The notes: generated by a model not told the origin, from the letters alone. Positions 8,921-17,924 are shown, numbered from the stretch's first letter. The stretch is DNA of 64,000 nucleotides from an uncultured bacterium (GCA_903888485.1 CAISTS010000022.1:1-64000); one strand, 5' to 3'. Numbers and translations: made by a program.

Positions 8921-10135
8921 ATGAATGAACAGGCCAGCGCATCGCTCATCCGCGACGCCGTCCACGGCGCTGACAACATCTCTTACGCGCGCTCGAACAA
9001 GCGCTTTGCCCAGAGCTTCGCGCGGCTGGTCTACACCCAGATTTGGGAGGATCCCCTCGTCGACATGCAGGCCATGAACATTGCGCCGCATCACCGCATC
9101 ATCAGCATCTGCTCGGCCGGCTGTAACGCGCTCTCTTATCTCGCGGCCAACCCCGCCGAGGTCACAGCAGTCGACCTCAATTTCACGCACCTCGCCCTCA
9201 CGGATCTGAAGCGCGCCGCCTTCCAGGCTCTCCCGCGGCACGAAGATGTCGCCGCATTGTTCGTTACAGCTGCGGGAGCGCAGAACCGCGAGATCTACCG
9301 TAAGGTAGCTCCCCATCTGCAGGCCGACTCGCGCGCATACTGGAATGGCGGGCGGACCAAACCGCGCCACGAGGCGTTCGTCACGGGTTTCTTCCGCAAG
9401 GGTTTGCTGGGCGCGGCGGTGCGCATCGGGCGTGCGATGGCGGCCATCAGCGGCATCAAGTTTGCCGACCTCCTTGCCCTCGACAATGCGGCTCAGCAGC
9501 GCGCCTGGGCGCGCAGGCATGTGCGTCCGGTGTTCGAAGGCCGGCTGCTCTCGCTGTTGTTCTCGGTGCGCCACCCCCTCTTCCTGTTGGGCATTCCGCC
9601 ACGCCAATTCCATCTCCTGTGCGACGGCAAACCGGAGCGCATGGCGAGCGTACTCGCCGACCGCTTCGAGCAGATGGCCGGGGCAGCGCCCTCGAGCCAA
9701 AACTACTTCCTCTGGCAGGCCTGCGCACAGGGCTACGCGCCGGGACCCAATCCTTCCGTTCCGCCGTACCTCGACCCCGCGCTGTTCGACACCATCAAGC
9801 TGCGGCTGGGCCGGTTGAACCTCGTGCACAATTCCATGACCGCCGCGCTCGCGCGCAACGGCGAAGCCACCCTCGACCGTTACGTGCTGCTCGATGCCCA
9901 GGACTGGATGGACCTGCCGACGTTGGTGGCGCTGTGGGACGAGATCACGCGCACCGCCCGCCCGGGGGCGCGCGTCGTCTTCCGCACGGCAGGGTCGCGC
10001 CCGCCCTTCGAGGCCTATGTCGACGCCGGGGCCTGGACGCGCTGGCGGCGCATCGATGCGCTTTCCGACGATCTGCACACACGCGACCGGTCTGGCATTT
10101 ACGGTGGTTTCCATATCTATGAACTGGTTGGCTGA
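8921..10135 (+). CDS. btaA: BtaA-like S-adenosylmethionine 3-amino-3-carboxypropyltransferase (DUF3419)
   Basis: A 404-residue DUF3419 protein. Family hallmarks are YTQIWEDP (residues 38-45) and the SAM-binding stretch IISICSAGCNAL (60-71), followed by VTAVDLNFTHLAL. BtaA transfers the 3-amino-3-carboxypropyl group of S-adenosylmethionine to diacylglycerol, giving diacylglyceryl-homoserine. BtaB then methylates this to the betaine lipid DGTS. No btaB-like methyltransferase lies in this window. Instead, a GNAT-fold gene begins inside the last 17 bases. The symbol is by family resemblance; the exact acceptor and product are uncertain. The ATG at 8921 follows a 118-base gap that probably carries the promoter. 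Confidence 0.78.
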   Translation: MNEQASASLIRDAVHGADNISYARSNKRFAQSFARLVYTQIWEDPLVDMQAMNIAPHHRIISICSAGCNALSYLAANPAEVTAVDLNFTHLALTDLKRAAFQALPRHEDVAALFVTAAGAQNREIYRKVAPHLQADSRAYWNGGRTKPRHEAFVTGFFRKGLLGAAVRIGRAMAAISGIKFADLLALDNAAQQRAWARRHVRPVFEGRLLSLLFSVRHPLFLLGIPPRQFHLLCDGKPERMASVLADRFEQMAGAAPSSQNYFLWQACAQGYAPGPNPSVPPYLDPALFDTIKLRLGRLNLVHNSMTAALARNGEATLDRYVLLDAQDWMDLPTLVALWDEITRTARPGARVVFRTAGSRPPFEAYVDAGAWTRWRRIDALSDDLHTRDRSGIYGGFHIYELVG

Positions 10136-11195
10136 CCAGCCTGCCGATCTTGCCGTCTGGGTCGCCAACGCGCGCGGGCGGCTCGCCGAAGTACATGCCG
10201 CCGGCGAATCCTGGCCCGTGACCCTTGGCGCGGGCGATCAGGGTCCCGCCGCCACCTGGCTCACATCCCTTGCCTCCGCACTGATCGGCACGCCCAAGGA
10301 TGAGATCGTGCGCGGGGAGGGCCACGGCCTCGGTGGAAAGCTGCTCGCCCAAGGACTTGGCTTGGCCGAGCACCTTGCCGTTGCCATGGGCATCGGAGGC
10401 GCGGCGATCGTCAACAACTCACTGCTGTCCGTCTCGCCGGTGGGCCCCTCCGGCGTAGCCGCTGTTGGCAGCGCCTTGGCGGCTGCAGCGCGGCGGTGGC
10501 CAGAGCGCATCGTCGCCGCGCGCGGTATCGTCGCGCCGCTCGATGCGGTGCGCGGGATTGCTCACGACCTTGGCGGCGTCGCCTTCCCGAACCGTGTCAG
10601 CTACGTCTTCAATATGACCGGCGGCAAGACGCCTGAGAAGATCAACGCCGTGCGCGACGCGGCGCTTCTGCGCAAGGCCAATTTGGACGTCATCTCGCAC
10701 GAGGAATTCACGGCGGGTGATCTTGCCGCCGCCCACGCCCAGTACAGCGGCGTCTATATCACCCGTCACGGCGGACGTAATCCCCGCTTCACGCCGGCGT
10801 TTATCGATGCCGTGCACGCCCGCGGTGCGGCGCGGTTCTGGGGATTGCGCAAGGACGGCGCACTCGCGGCCTTTGTGGCGCTGCGCGACCACGGCGACTT
10901 CGACTCGGTACCGCTCATCGGCTATCCCATCGACGCCGATCCCAAGCTCGGGCTGTACCGGCAGATCTTCGCGCTGGCGCTGGATGTTGGCGCCCGCGAG
11001 AAGAAAGTCATCAACTTCGGTGCTGGCGCAGGTCACTACAAAAAGCTGCGCGGCGCGGTTCCGGCCATCGAATACGTGATCATCGTCCCTTCGCGCACGA
11101 CAGCGTTGGGGTGGGCACTCGCCTCATTGCTCAGCGCATCGCAGGCGCGCCTCAATCAAGTCGTGCCGCAGGCCATCGCCGCTTACGGCGGCTGA
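10119..11195 (+). CDS. GNAT/FemAB-like acyltransferase coupled to BtaA homologue
   Basis: About 358 residues from the ATG at 10119, which overlaps the end of the BtaA-like gene by 17 bases in another frame; an upstream extension would lie wholly inside that gene. The C-terminal half has a BioF2/FemAB-like GNAT pattern: RFWGLRKDGALAAFVALR as beta strands, LIGYPID, then KVINFGAGAGHYKKLRG, which matches the late G-x-G...YK motif of that group. The N-terminal ~150 residues are less clear. Tight coupling implies a joint pathway with the BtaA-like enzyme, perhaps acylation of the amino group of a homoserine lipid or related product. That role is inference. Confidence 0.6.
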   Translation: MNWLADQPADLAVWVANARGRLAEVHAAGESWPVTLGAGDQGPAATWLTSLASALIGTPKDEIVRGEGHGLGGKLLAQGLGLAEHLAVAMGIGGAAIVNNSLLSVSPVGPSGVAAVGSALAAAARRWPERIVAARGIVAPLDAVRGIAHDLGGVAFPNRVSYVFNMTGGKTPEKINAVRDAALLRKANLDVISHEEFTAGDLAAAHAQYSGVYITRHGGRNPRFTPAFIDAVHARGAARFWGLRKDGALAAFVALRDHGDFDSVPLIGYPIDADPKLGLYRQIFALALDVGAREKKVINFGAGAGHYKKLRGAVPAIEYVIIVPSRTTALGWALASLLSASQARLNQVVPQAIAAYGG

Positions 11196-12736
11196 CCAAC
11201 CTTCTCGCGCAGCGCCGCCCCCATCGCTCTGATCGCCGGGCGCCAGCGCCGGCCGCGGCCCTGGCGGAACATGCGCGCCGTTGGATACCACGGGCTGTCC
11301 TCGCGCCCGTGCAGCCAGCGCCAGTCGTTGCCTTGCGCGAGTAAAATCCACACCGGCTTGCCGAGCGCGCCGGCAAGATGCGCCACCGCCGTATCGACGG
11401 AGATGACGAGATCGAGCGCCTGAACCGCCGCCGCGGTATGGCCAAAATCCTTGAGCTGCGGCGCAAGGTCCGTAAGCCGCGTGTGACTTTCATCCCCGCC
11501 AATCTGCAAGCTGAAGAAGGACACGCCCGGCACATCGAACAGCGGCGCCAGCAGATCGAGCCCGACCGAGCGGTGCTTGTCGTTCTCATGTTGCGGATTG
11601 CCCCGCCAAACCAGACCGACACGCAGGCCCTCGCCTTGCATATCCACGTGTGCCCCTTGCGGGACCTTTAGGTAGGGTACGCGCGCGGGGATATTGTCGA
11701 GCGTGATACCGAGCACATGCGGCAAACTCATAAATGGCAGGTAGTAGTCAGCCTGCACCGCCGCGCCCGGCTGAATGACCTGTGCCACGCCCGGCGCGGT
11801 CGCGAGCAACGGCGCCAAGTTAGTCAAGCACTCCCAAACCACGCGTCCACCGCGCGCGGCGATCGGTTCGGCAAAGCGTACGAAGTGGATGGCATCGCCC
11901 AGCCCCTGCTCCAGGGTTACGAGCAATGTTTTGCCCGTGAGGTCTTCACCCGCCCAGCGCGGGATTCCTAGCGCGAGCCCCGCCGGTCGTTCGGCGTGAC
12001 CGGGCCGCTTGAAGCGCCATTCGTATTCCGCAAATCCGCGCTTGAAGTCGCCGCCCACCAGAAGCGCATTGGCGAGGTTCCAATGCGCACCGGCATTGCC
12101 CGGCGCGATTCGCACCGCCTCTTCCTGGCAAGCGATGGCTTCCTTCACGAATCCCCAAGTGCGGTAGATCATGCCGAGGTTCATGAACGGCTTGGGCGAC
12201 TTGGGATCGAGCAGCGCGGCCACATGGAACCAGCGCTCGGCCGGCACGAGATTGCCGAGCCGGTAGAGCGAAACCCCACGGTTGAAGGCCGCATCGAAGC
12301 GCAGCGCGCCCTGCTGCGTCAGCGCGAGGTAGAACCGGCTCGCGCCTTTGTTGTCGCCGCGCTGCTGGCGCAGCATGGCCATGTCGTAGAGAGTCGCGCC
12401 GTGTCCGGGGTCGATGCGCCGCGCCGCTTTCAATGCGAGTTCGCATTCGGCCGCCCGCCCCTGTAGGCGCAGCGCGGTCGCAATGCCGTGACAGAGATCG
12501 GCGTCGAGGGGATCGTTCTGGCGCGCTTGCTCGAACAGCTCGAGCGCCACCGCCGGATCGCCCCCGTTGATCTCGATGGCGGCCAGCTGGCGCAAGGCCC
12601 CGCTGTCGCCGGGCGCGAGCCGCAGGATGCCGTGGTACAAGGCCTGGGCCTTGGAAACGCCGCCGCGGGCAAGGGCGGCCTCGGCGTCGGAAAGGAGGCC
12701 GTCGATGATCTCGCGTTCGTCGCTCATATTCGGCAT
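11183..12736 (-). CDS. TPR protein with GT9-like glycosyltransferase domain
   Basis: About 517 residues. The N-terminal ~250 residues are tetratricopeptide repeats (units with A..LRLAPGD, FMNLGMIYRTWG, AHWNLANALL). The C-terminal part resembles heptosyltransferase/GT9 folds: LEQGLGDAIHFVRF, then VGLVWRGNPQHENDKHRS, and VDTAVAHLAGALGKPVWIL near the end. The start is taken as the ATG at 12736; an internal ATG at 12727 is an alternative, and neither has a clear ribosome binding site. The gene is divergent from a paralogue with the same architecture starting 30 bases away, and its 3' end overlaps the GNAT-like gene by 13 bases. Probable protein glycosyltransferase; donor unknown. Confidence 0.75.
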   Translation of the reverse strand: MPNMSDEREIIDGLLSDAEAALARGGVSKAQALYHGILRLAPGDSGALRQLAAIEINGGDPAVALELFEQARQNDPLDADLCHGIATALRLQGRAAECELALKAARRIDPGHGATLYDMAMLRQQRGDNKGASRFYLALTQQGALRFDAAFNRGVSLYRLGNLVPAERWFHVAALLDPKSPKPFMNLGMIYRTWGFVKEAIACQEEAVRIAPGNAGAHWNLANALLVGGDFKRGFAEYEWRFKRPGHAERPAGLALGIPRWAGEDLTGKTLLVTLEQGLGDAIHFVRFAEPIAARGGRVVWECLTNLAPLLATAPGVAQVIQPGAAVQADYYLPFMSLPHVLGITLDNIPARVPYLKVPQGAHVDMQGEGLRVGLVWRGNPQHENDKHRSVGLDLLAPLFDVPGVSFFSLQIGGDESHTRLTDLAPQLKDFGHTAAAVQALDLVISVDTAVAHLAGALGKPVWILLAQGNDWRWLHGREDSPWYPTARMFRQGRGRRWRPAIRAMGAALREKVGQPP

Positions 12737-12766
12737 GTTAGGGTTCGATGTCTCTGATTCTGCACC

Positions 12767-14638
12767 ATGACGCCGCAACTCCCAACACCTGATGTCGCCG
12801 CTGACCTCGGTAAAGCCGAAGCTTTGCACGCCGCCGGGCGGCTGGCGGACGCCGGCGCGCTGTATCAGCGCATTCTTGCCGCCAAACCCAAAGCCATCGC
12901 CGCCGTGCATGGGCTGGCACTGATCGCTATCGACCTCGGCGAACCGGCGCGCGCCCTGCCACTGCTCGCACGCTGCCTGGCGCTCAAACCGCAGGACGGC
13001 CTTTACCGCACCAGCCTCGGTCTCGCACTCCTGCGCCTGGGCAATGCCGAGCAAGCGGCGGCGCACCTACTCGATGCCGCCAATCTGATGCCGGGCGTGA
13101 TCGAGCCGCGGCTGTATCTGGCCCGCGCGCTGGGCGCGCTGGGGCGATGGAGCCAGGCTGCGCCTCTCCTCGCCGATGCCGCCGCGCAGTTTCCTTCCCG
13201 CGCCGACGTCTGGGCCGCCAAGGGCAATACCGAGCGCATGTTGCTGCGCCATGCCGACGCCGAGGCCAGCCTGCGCCGTGCGCTGGCGCTCGTGCCCGCC
13301 GACGCCGACGCGCTCAACAATCTCGGTGTGGTGCTGCGCGCCCAAGGGCGGATTGACGAAGCCATCGCCACCTATCGCGAAGCGCTCACGCTGGCCCCCG
13401 AGCGTGCGCTTATCCACGCCAACCTCGGCAACGCGCTCGCCCACGTCGGCCGCGCACCCGAAGCCGAAGAGCACTTGCGCAAGGCCGTGTCGCTGGACCC
13501 GGCCGCCGTCGAGGCGCGCACCAATCTCGCCGCGTTCCTCGTGCGCGAAGAGCGCCCGCTCGAGGCCATCCCACTGTTCCGCGCGGTGCTCGCGGTCGAT
13601 CCCTCCAACGTCGATGCGCTTACGAACCACGGCGTCGCCTTGCTCGACTGCGGCGATCCCGCCGGCGCCGAGGCGTCTTATCGTCTCGCCATCGCCGCCA
13701 GTCCCAAGAACGGCGAAGCCCACTACAACCTGGCTTGGGCGCTGCTGCTGACAGGACAGTGGATTGAAGGGTGGCATGAATACGAATGGCGCTGGAGCCT
13801 GCCCAACTTCAGTTCGAAGAAACGCAGCTTCAAACAACCAATGTGGGATGGGGGCAGACTGGAGGGCACCCTGCTGCTGCACGCCGAGCAGGGACTGGGC
13901 GATGCGATCCAGTTCATCCGCTACGCCGCGCTCGCCAAGACGCGTTGCGCCCGTGTTGTCGTTGATGCGCCCGCACCGCTGCGCCGGCTCTTCGCAGCGG
14001 CGCCGGGCGTCGACGCGGTCGTCGAGGGCGCGCTGCCCGCTTTCGATGCTCAAATACCTTTCATGAGTCTCGCCCGCGTGTTCGCAACCACGCCCAGCCA
14101 CGTACCGGCGTCCGCGGGCTATCTCACGGCGCCGGATGCGCCCGATAGCCTCAAGCTGCCGACCACCAAGCGGCAGCGCATTGGTCTCGTCTGGGCGGGC
14201 TCGCCCGATAACAAGATCGATCGCCGCCGCACGTTGCCGGCGAAGCTCTTTGCCCCGCTGGTCGCCGCTACGGACGCTGACTTCGTCAGTTTGCAGGTGG
14301 GCCCGCGCGCGCGGGAAGCGCTCGACCTCCCGGCGGACAAGATCGTCTTTGCCTGCGACGGCCGCGTGCGTGACTTCGCCGATACCGCCGCGGTGATCCG
14401 CCAACTCGATCTCGTCATGGGCGTTGATACGGCGGTGATGCATCTTGCCGGCGCGCTCGGCAAACCCGCGTGGATGATCCTGCCCTTCGCACCCGACTAC
14501 CGCTGGCTGCTCGGGCGCGAGACCACACCCTGGTACGATTCGCTGCGCCTGTTCCGCCAAGGCAAAGACCTTGATTGGCGTGCGGTCTTCGCTGCCCTCG
14601 AAAATGCATTAACCAATTGGCAACCTGGGGCGCGCTAG
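12767..14638 (+). CDS. TPR protein with GT9-like glycosyltransferase domain (paralogue)
   Basis: A 623-residue protein with about nine TPR units over residues ~1-330 (repeated ALNNLGVVLRAQGRIDEAIA-type helices) and a GT9-like C-terminal domain. Key segments are LHAEQGLGDAIQFIRYA, IPFMSLARVF, IGLVWAGSPDNKIDRRRTLP and MGVDTAVMHLAGALGKPAWM. The same signatures occur in the minus-strand neighbour, so the two are inverted paralogues with different numbers of repeats. It ends 125 bases before the flagellin-like gene, which makes it a candidate modifier of that protein. I infer glycosylation of a protein bound by the TPR superhelix; the sugar is unknown. Confidence 0.77.
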   Translation: MTPQLPTPDVAADLGKAEALHAAGRLADAGALYQRILAAKPKAIAAVHGLALIAIDLGEPARALPLLARCLALKPQDGLYRTSLGLALLRLGNAEQAAAHLLDAANLMPGVIEPRLYLARALGALGRWSQAAPLLADAAAQFPSRADVWAAKGNTERMLLRHADAEASLRRALALVPADADALNNLGVVLRAQGRIDEAIATYREALTLAPERALIHANLGNALAHVGRAPEAEEHLRKAVSLDPAAVEARTNLAAFLVREERPLEAIPLFRAVLAVDPSNVDALTNHGVALLDCGDPAGAEASYRLAIAASPKNGEAHYNLAWALLLTGQWIEGWHEYEWRWSLPNFSSKKRSFKQPMWDGGRLEGTLLLHAEQGLGDAIQFIRYAALAKTRCARVVVDAPAPLRRLFAAAPGVDAVVEGALPAFDAQIPFMSLARVFATTPSHVPASAGYLTAPDAPDSLKLPTTKRQRIGLVWAGSPDNKIDRRRTLPAKLFAPLVAATDADFVSLQVGPRAREALDLPADKIVFACDGRVRDFADTAAVIRQLDLVMGVDTAVMHLAGALGKPAWMILPFAPDYRWLLGRETTPWYDSLRLFRQGKDLDWRAVFAALENALTNWQPGAR

Positions 14639-14763
14639 CCTCACCTTGGATAAGTCTGCGGGCCGTGTTAACACTCTTTCCGGTGTCCCACGGCCAGGGC
14701 ATCCATCCCGCGAGACACGCGGCGATGTCAGGGGTGAAACCCCGCAAGGAGTAAGCGGCTGCT

Positions 14764-15975
14764 ATGGTTGGCATTCTTGCCTCACTTCCGGTGTTGGTCA
14801 CTGGATCCGCGGTCCTCGGGACGGGTGCCACCACCTCGATTCTGGGCGCGGCCGACGCCGACAGCGCTTCGTCCCTGTTCGGCAACATCGCCGGCACCAA
14901 CAGCTCGCTCTTCAACCAGATCAAGAACAACGCCAGCCAGCGCATCGCTGAGGCGCTGCAAGCGGTCAACGCCGAGGCCAAGGACCGCAACGACGCCATC
15001 AATGTGGAGAATGAGCGCTGGATCTCGGTCAAAGCCCAGATCAACAACGCGCTGATCGCCGTCGAGAACGGCCAGGAGAGCGCCCAAGCGGTCGCGGACA
15101 AGCTTTTGCTGATGCGCGGCAGCATCGCCGGCGCAGGCGACCCCAAGGAGAACGCGCAGTTCTACCGCGAACAATTTGACGCGTTTGTCACCTCGATCAA
15201 CAACGAGGCCGACAGCGGCGGCCAGGCTTTCAATCTGGTCGGCAATATCAACCGCCAGGACGGCACACCCAACACCGTCGAGTACCGCAACGACGTCAAC
15301 CTCAACTCGACGACGCTGCGCGGCACTTATATCGGCAGCGACTACCGTATCGAAGCAAACGACGGCAAGGTTTGGATCCCCGACTTGGGCTCGGACCTGA
15401 TCCAGGCTTATGACAGCAACGGTGTTACCGAGGAGCGCTACACCACGGGCGACGGTCAGGAAGTGGCCAAAGCCACCTCGACACGTAACGGCGTGAAGCT
15501 GATCAGCTATAACGCCAGCACCCAGCAGATCACGGTTGAGATCTCGGTCGTGCCCGACGATCCGCCGCTCGTCGTCACCGGCAAGCTGAAAAAGAACGGC
15601 CTCGGGGTGATGCAGTCGTGGTTTTACAACGACCTCTCGACCGACGCCGACCGCAAGCGTGCGTTCGCCGACATTAATGCCGCCGAGGTCAATCTTTCGT
15701 CGGCCCAGGGCGACCTCGCCCGTTCAGCCAGCCAGACCCAAATCGACCAGCGGCGCGCGGACCGCGCCCTTGGCGACCTTTCGCAGCGGACCATCGATTC
15801 CAACAAGGACCAGTCCCAGCGCAGCGAAGATATCCGCGTGAAGGCCGCGCAGCAGTACCTCGCCATGCAGGCCAACCTGCAGAACCTTCAGAGCCAGCAA
15901 GCGAACTACCTGGCTGCCTTCTCCGGCTTCGTGGGTGATCCCTTCACCCAAAGCATGTTGGACATCAACACCTAG
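14764..15975 (+). CDS. Flagellin-like or hook-associated-like protein
   Basis: A 403-residue protein I cannot name firmly. Residues ~90-165 read like the alphaproteobacterial flagellin D1 region: a helix (INNALIAVENGQESAQAVAD), a short loop, a second helix (REQFDAFVTSINNEAD) and a turn ending GGQAFNLVGN, comparable to the usual YNGVNLL. The centre is beta-rich with many Asn, Thr and Asp. The last ~90 residues form a heptad-like helix (ending LQNLQSQQANYLAAFSGF) similar to FliD or flagellin C-termini. There is no Cys and no cleavable signal peptide, as expected of flagellar type III cargo, although the first 20 residues are hydrophobic. The start has an AAGGAG site. It precedes fliK. A structural filament or axial protein role is inferred. 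Confidence 0.5.
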   Translation: MVGILASLPVLVTGSAVLGTGATTSILGAADADSASSLFGNIAGTNSSLFNQIKNNASQRIAEALQAVNAEAKDRNDAINVENERWISVKAQINNALIAVENGQESAQAVADKLLLMRGSIAGAGDPKENAQFYREQFDAFVTSINNEADSGGQAFNLVGNINRQDGTPNTVEYRNDVNLNSTTLRGTYIGSDYRIEANDGKVWIPDLGSDLIQAYDSNGVTEERYTTGDGQEVAKATSTRNGVKLISYNASTQQITVEISVVPDDPPLVVTGKLKKNGLGVMQSWFYNDLSTDADRKRAFADINAAEVNLSSAQGDLARSASQTQIDQRRADRALGDLSQRTIDSNKDQSQRSEDIRVKAAQQYLAMQANLQNLQSQQANYLAAFSGFVGDPFTQSMLDINT

Positions 15976-16095
15976 GCAGATTCTGCCGTTCGGCCCGCGG
16001 AATCTTTTGCCGCGGGGCCACTTGAGGGCGACCTAGCCCTCCGCCTTCTCTCAAAAATATTGTTGATTTCAATAACTTGCCCTTTGGCCCAGATC

Positions 16096-16111
16096 TGGCC
16101 CGAGGCTTGCA
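16096..16111 (+). promoter_or_regulatory. Sigma-54 (-24/-12) promoter for fliK
   Basis: The 16 bases TGGCCCGAGGCTTGCA match the RpoN consensus TGGCACG-N4-TTGCW at all but one fixed base. GG and GC are exactly ten bases apart. It lies 70 bases before the fliK ATG, so transcription would start near 16122. The FlbD-type activator at 30012 is the likely partner. This is the clearest promoter in the window. Confidence 0.8.
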
Positions 16112-16181
16112 TCGCTCCCGCCGGACACATGCGTTCGCCGCCCATGGTGCGGGCGCGAGGAACAGGAAAACGGAGCAAGTT

Positions 16182-17900
16182 ATGGACGGCATTCAGGGCA
16201 TTGCATCGAAGAGCACACCGCCGGCGGCGATCCCGGCCGCAAGCGACGATTTCAGCGCCGCCGGCGTCTTCGCCGCGCTGCTGGATATGGTCGGCGCGCG
16301 CTTTTCGACCGACGCCACGCTGACGATGGATGCCAAGCTGGCCCGTGGTGACGAACAAGCCGCCGCCGAGCGCGCCGCGACCGATGCCGCCCGCGATGCT
16401 CGCGACGCCGCGAAGGTAAGGGGCGACAAGGACGACGACCGCGCCGCCGCGAAGCCCAAGGACGCGAAGAAGCGCGACGAAGACGATAGCGACGACGGCG
16501 AGACCCAGGCCGCGACCAACGACGACGGCACGGCTGAAAAGCCCGCCGCCGACGCGCAGCAGCAGGCGACCCAGCAGAACGCCACTCCGGTGGTCGATAC
16601 CACCGCGCTCGAAGCCGCGCTGGCCGCGACCGAAACGGTCGCGCCGGTGATCATCGCGCAGCAAGCCACCAATACGACCCAAACCACGCAGGTCCAGCAG
16701 GTTGCCACCGAAGCCGTGGCCGCCGTCGCTGAAACCGCAGCAGTCACCGAGACCGCCAAAGCCACCGTCGACGCTGGCGCCCAAGTGAAGGAAGCCGTGG
16801 TGGTCGAAGCGCCGGCCGCGACGCAGAAAGCAACCAACGTTGTGCAGAACACCGTCAAGCAGACGGCGCAGCAGGCCACGGGTCCGGCGCAGACCGCCGT
16901 GACCGAAGAGACCGCGGCCGTCCAGACCGCCACCACCGAAGTCACGAAGGACGCCGGCAAGGACGGCGCGAAAGCCGAAACGCTGACACAGCGTTCCGCC
17001 GCCGCCCAAACGCAAAGCGCCGATCTCTCGCAGAAAGTCGGTCCCGAGACCAAGGCGCAGGTGCAGGTCACCGTTGCGCACAACACCGGTCCGCAGACGG
17101 CGACTGTGGCCAGCATTTATGACATCTACGCCGGCTACAGCAGCGGCCCGAGCGCGCTCGCCAACGGCGGCGTGAACACGGCGGAAGTCGTGGCCCAGAA
17201 CACCAAGAACCCTGCTGACGCGGCCCAAGCCCCGGTTGCAGCGCCTCCCTCCCCGGTGCTCGCCAACCAGCCCGTCAGCCAAGGCCCGCAGCAGGGACCC
17301 TCGTCGTCGGCCGTGCGTGCCGACATCGCGGCCCCGGCGGCGACGCAGTCGAACACCGGCAATCATGCAAGCTTCGGCGAGAACAGCTTCGGCAACGCCG
17401 GTTCGAACACCCAAACCTCGAACACGCAGAGTGCGTCGCAGACCTCGGCCGCCGAGCGCCCGATGCCGCCGGCGCAGCAAGTCATCGACCAGATCAAGGT
17501 CAACATCACCCGCGCCGCCAAGGCCGGCCTCGACAAGGTCACGATCCAGCTCAAGCCGCACGAACTCGGCCGTGTCGACGTCCAGCTCGAGATGTCTGAA
17601 GACCACAAGGTGCGTGTCACCGTGACCGCCGACAACAAGGACACGCTGGCGCTGCTGCAGAACGACAGCCGCAGCCTCGAGCGTGCGCTCAACGAAGCGG
17701 GCCTGCGCACCGACAGCAACAACCTGCACTTCAGCCTGCGCAGCGATAGCGATGCGCAGCAGGCGCAGGACGGCCGTCAGGGCGGGCGCAACAACGCCTC
17801 GAACGACAACGGCGCCACCGACGAGGATGAAGCCGTCGCGATGGCCTGGGATTATGCCGCGGCCGCGCATGCGCGCGGCGGCATCGATACTTTCGCCTAA
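16182..17900 (+). CDS. fliK: Flagellar hook-length control protein
   Basis: FliK is exported through the flagellar type III apparatus, measures hook length and switches export from hook to filament substrates. This copy is ~572 residues. Positions ~1-430 are low-complexity, rich in Ala, Thr, Gln and Val, as in most FliK proteins. The C-terminal Flg_hook domain (about 445-545) is diagnostic: VTIQLKPHELGRVDVQLEM followed by VRVTVTADNKDTLALLQ. The ATG at 16182 is preferred over upstream in-frame codons because it lies behind the GGAGCAAG site and downstream of the sigma-54 promoter. flgD and flgE follow in the same direction, forming a hook operon. Confidence 0.93.
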   Translation: MDGIQGIASKSTPPAAIPAASDDFSAAGVFAALLDMVGARFSTDATLTMDAKLARGDEQAAAERAATDAARDARDAAKVRGDKDDDRAAAKPKDAKKRDEDDSDDGETQAATNDDGTAEKPAADAQQQATQQNATPVVDTTALEAALAATETVAPVIIAQQATNTTQTTQVQQVATEAVAAVAETAAVTETAKATVDAGAQVKEAVVVEAPAATQKATNVVQNTVKQTAQQATGPAQTAVTEETAAVQTATTEVTKDAGKDGAKAETLTQRSAAAQTQSADLSQKVGPETKAQVQVTVAHNTGPQTATVASIYDIYAGYSSGPSALANGGVNTAEVVAQNTKNPADAAQAPVAAPPSPVLANQPVSQGPQQGPSSSAVRADIAAPAATQSNTGNHASFGENSFGNAGSNTQTSNTQSASQTSAAERPMPPAQQVIDQIKVNITRAAKAGLDKVTIQLKPHELGRVDVQLEMSEDHKVRVTVTADNKDTLALLQNDSRSLERALNEAGLRTDSNNLHFSLRSDSDAQQAQDGRQGGRNNASNDNGATDEDEAVAMAWDYAAAAHARGGIDTFA

Positions 17901-17924
17901 GAAACCGCAATCCGAGTACGAGTC

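Noticed and set aside
12736..13066. N-terminal extension of the minus-strand TPR-GT gene to 13066
   Set aside because: The extra residues lie antisense to the start of the divergent TPR gene and show no TPR pattern; the start at 12736 begins the repeats.
14617..14632. TGGCAACCTGGGGCGC as a sigma-54 promoter for the flagellin-like gene
   Set aside because: GG and GC are eleven bases apart instead of ten and it lies inside the preceding gene; RpoN promoters need exact spacing.
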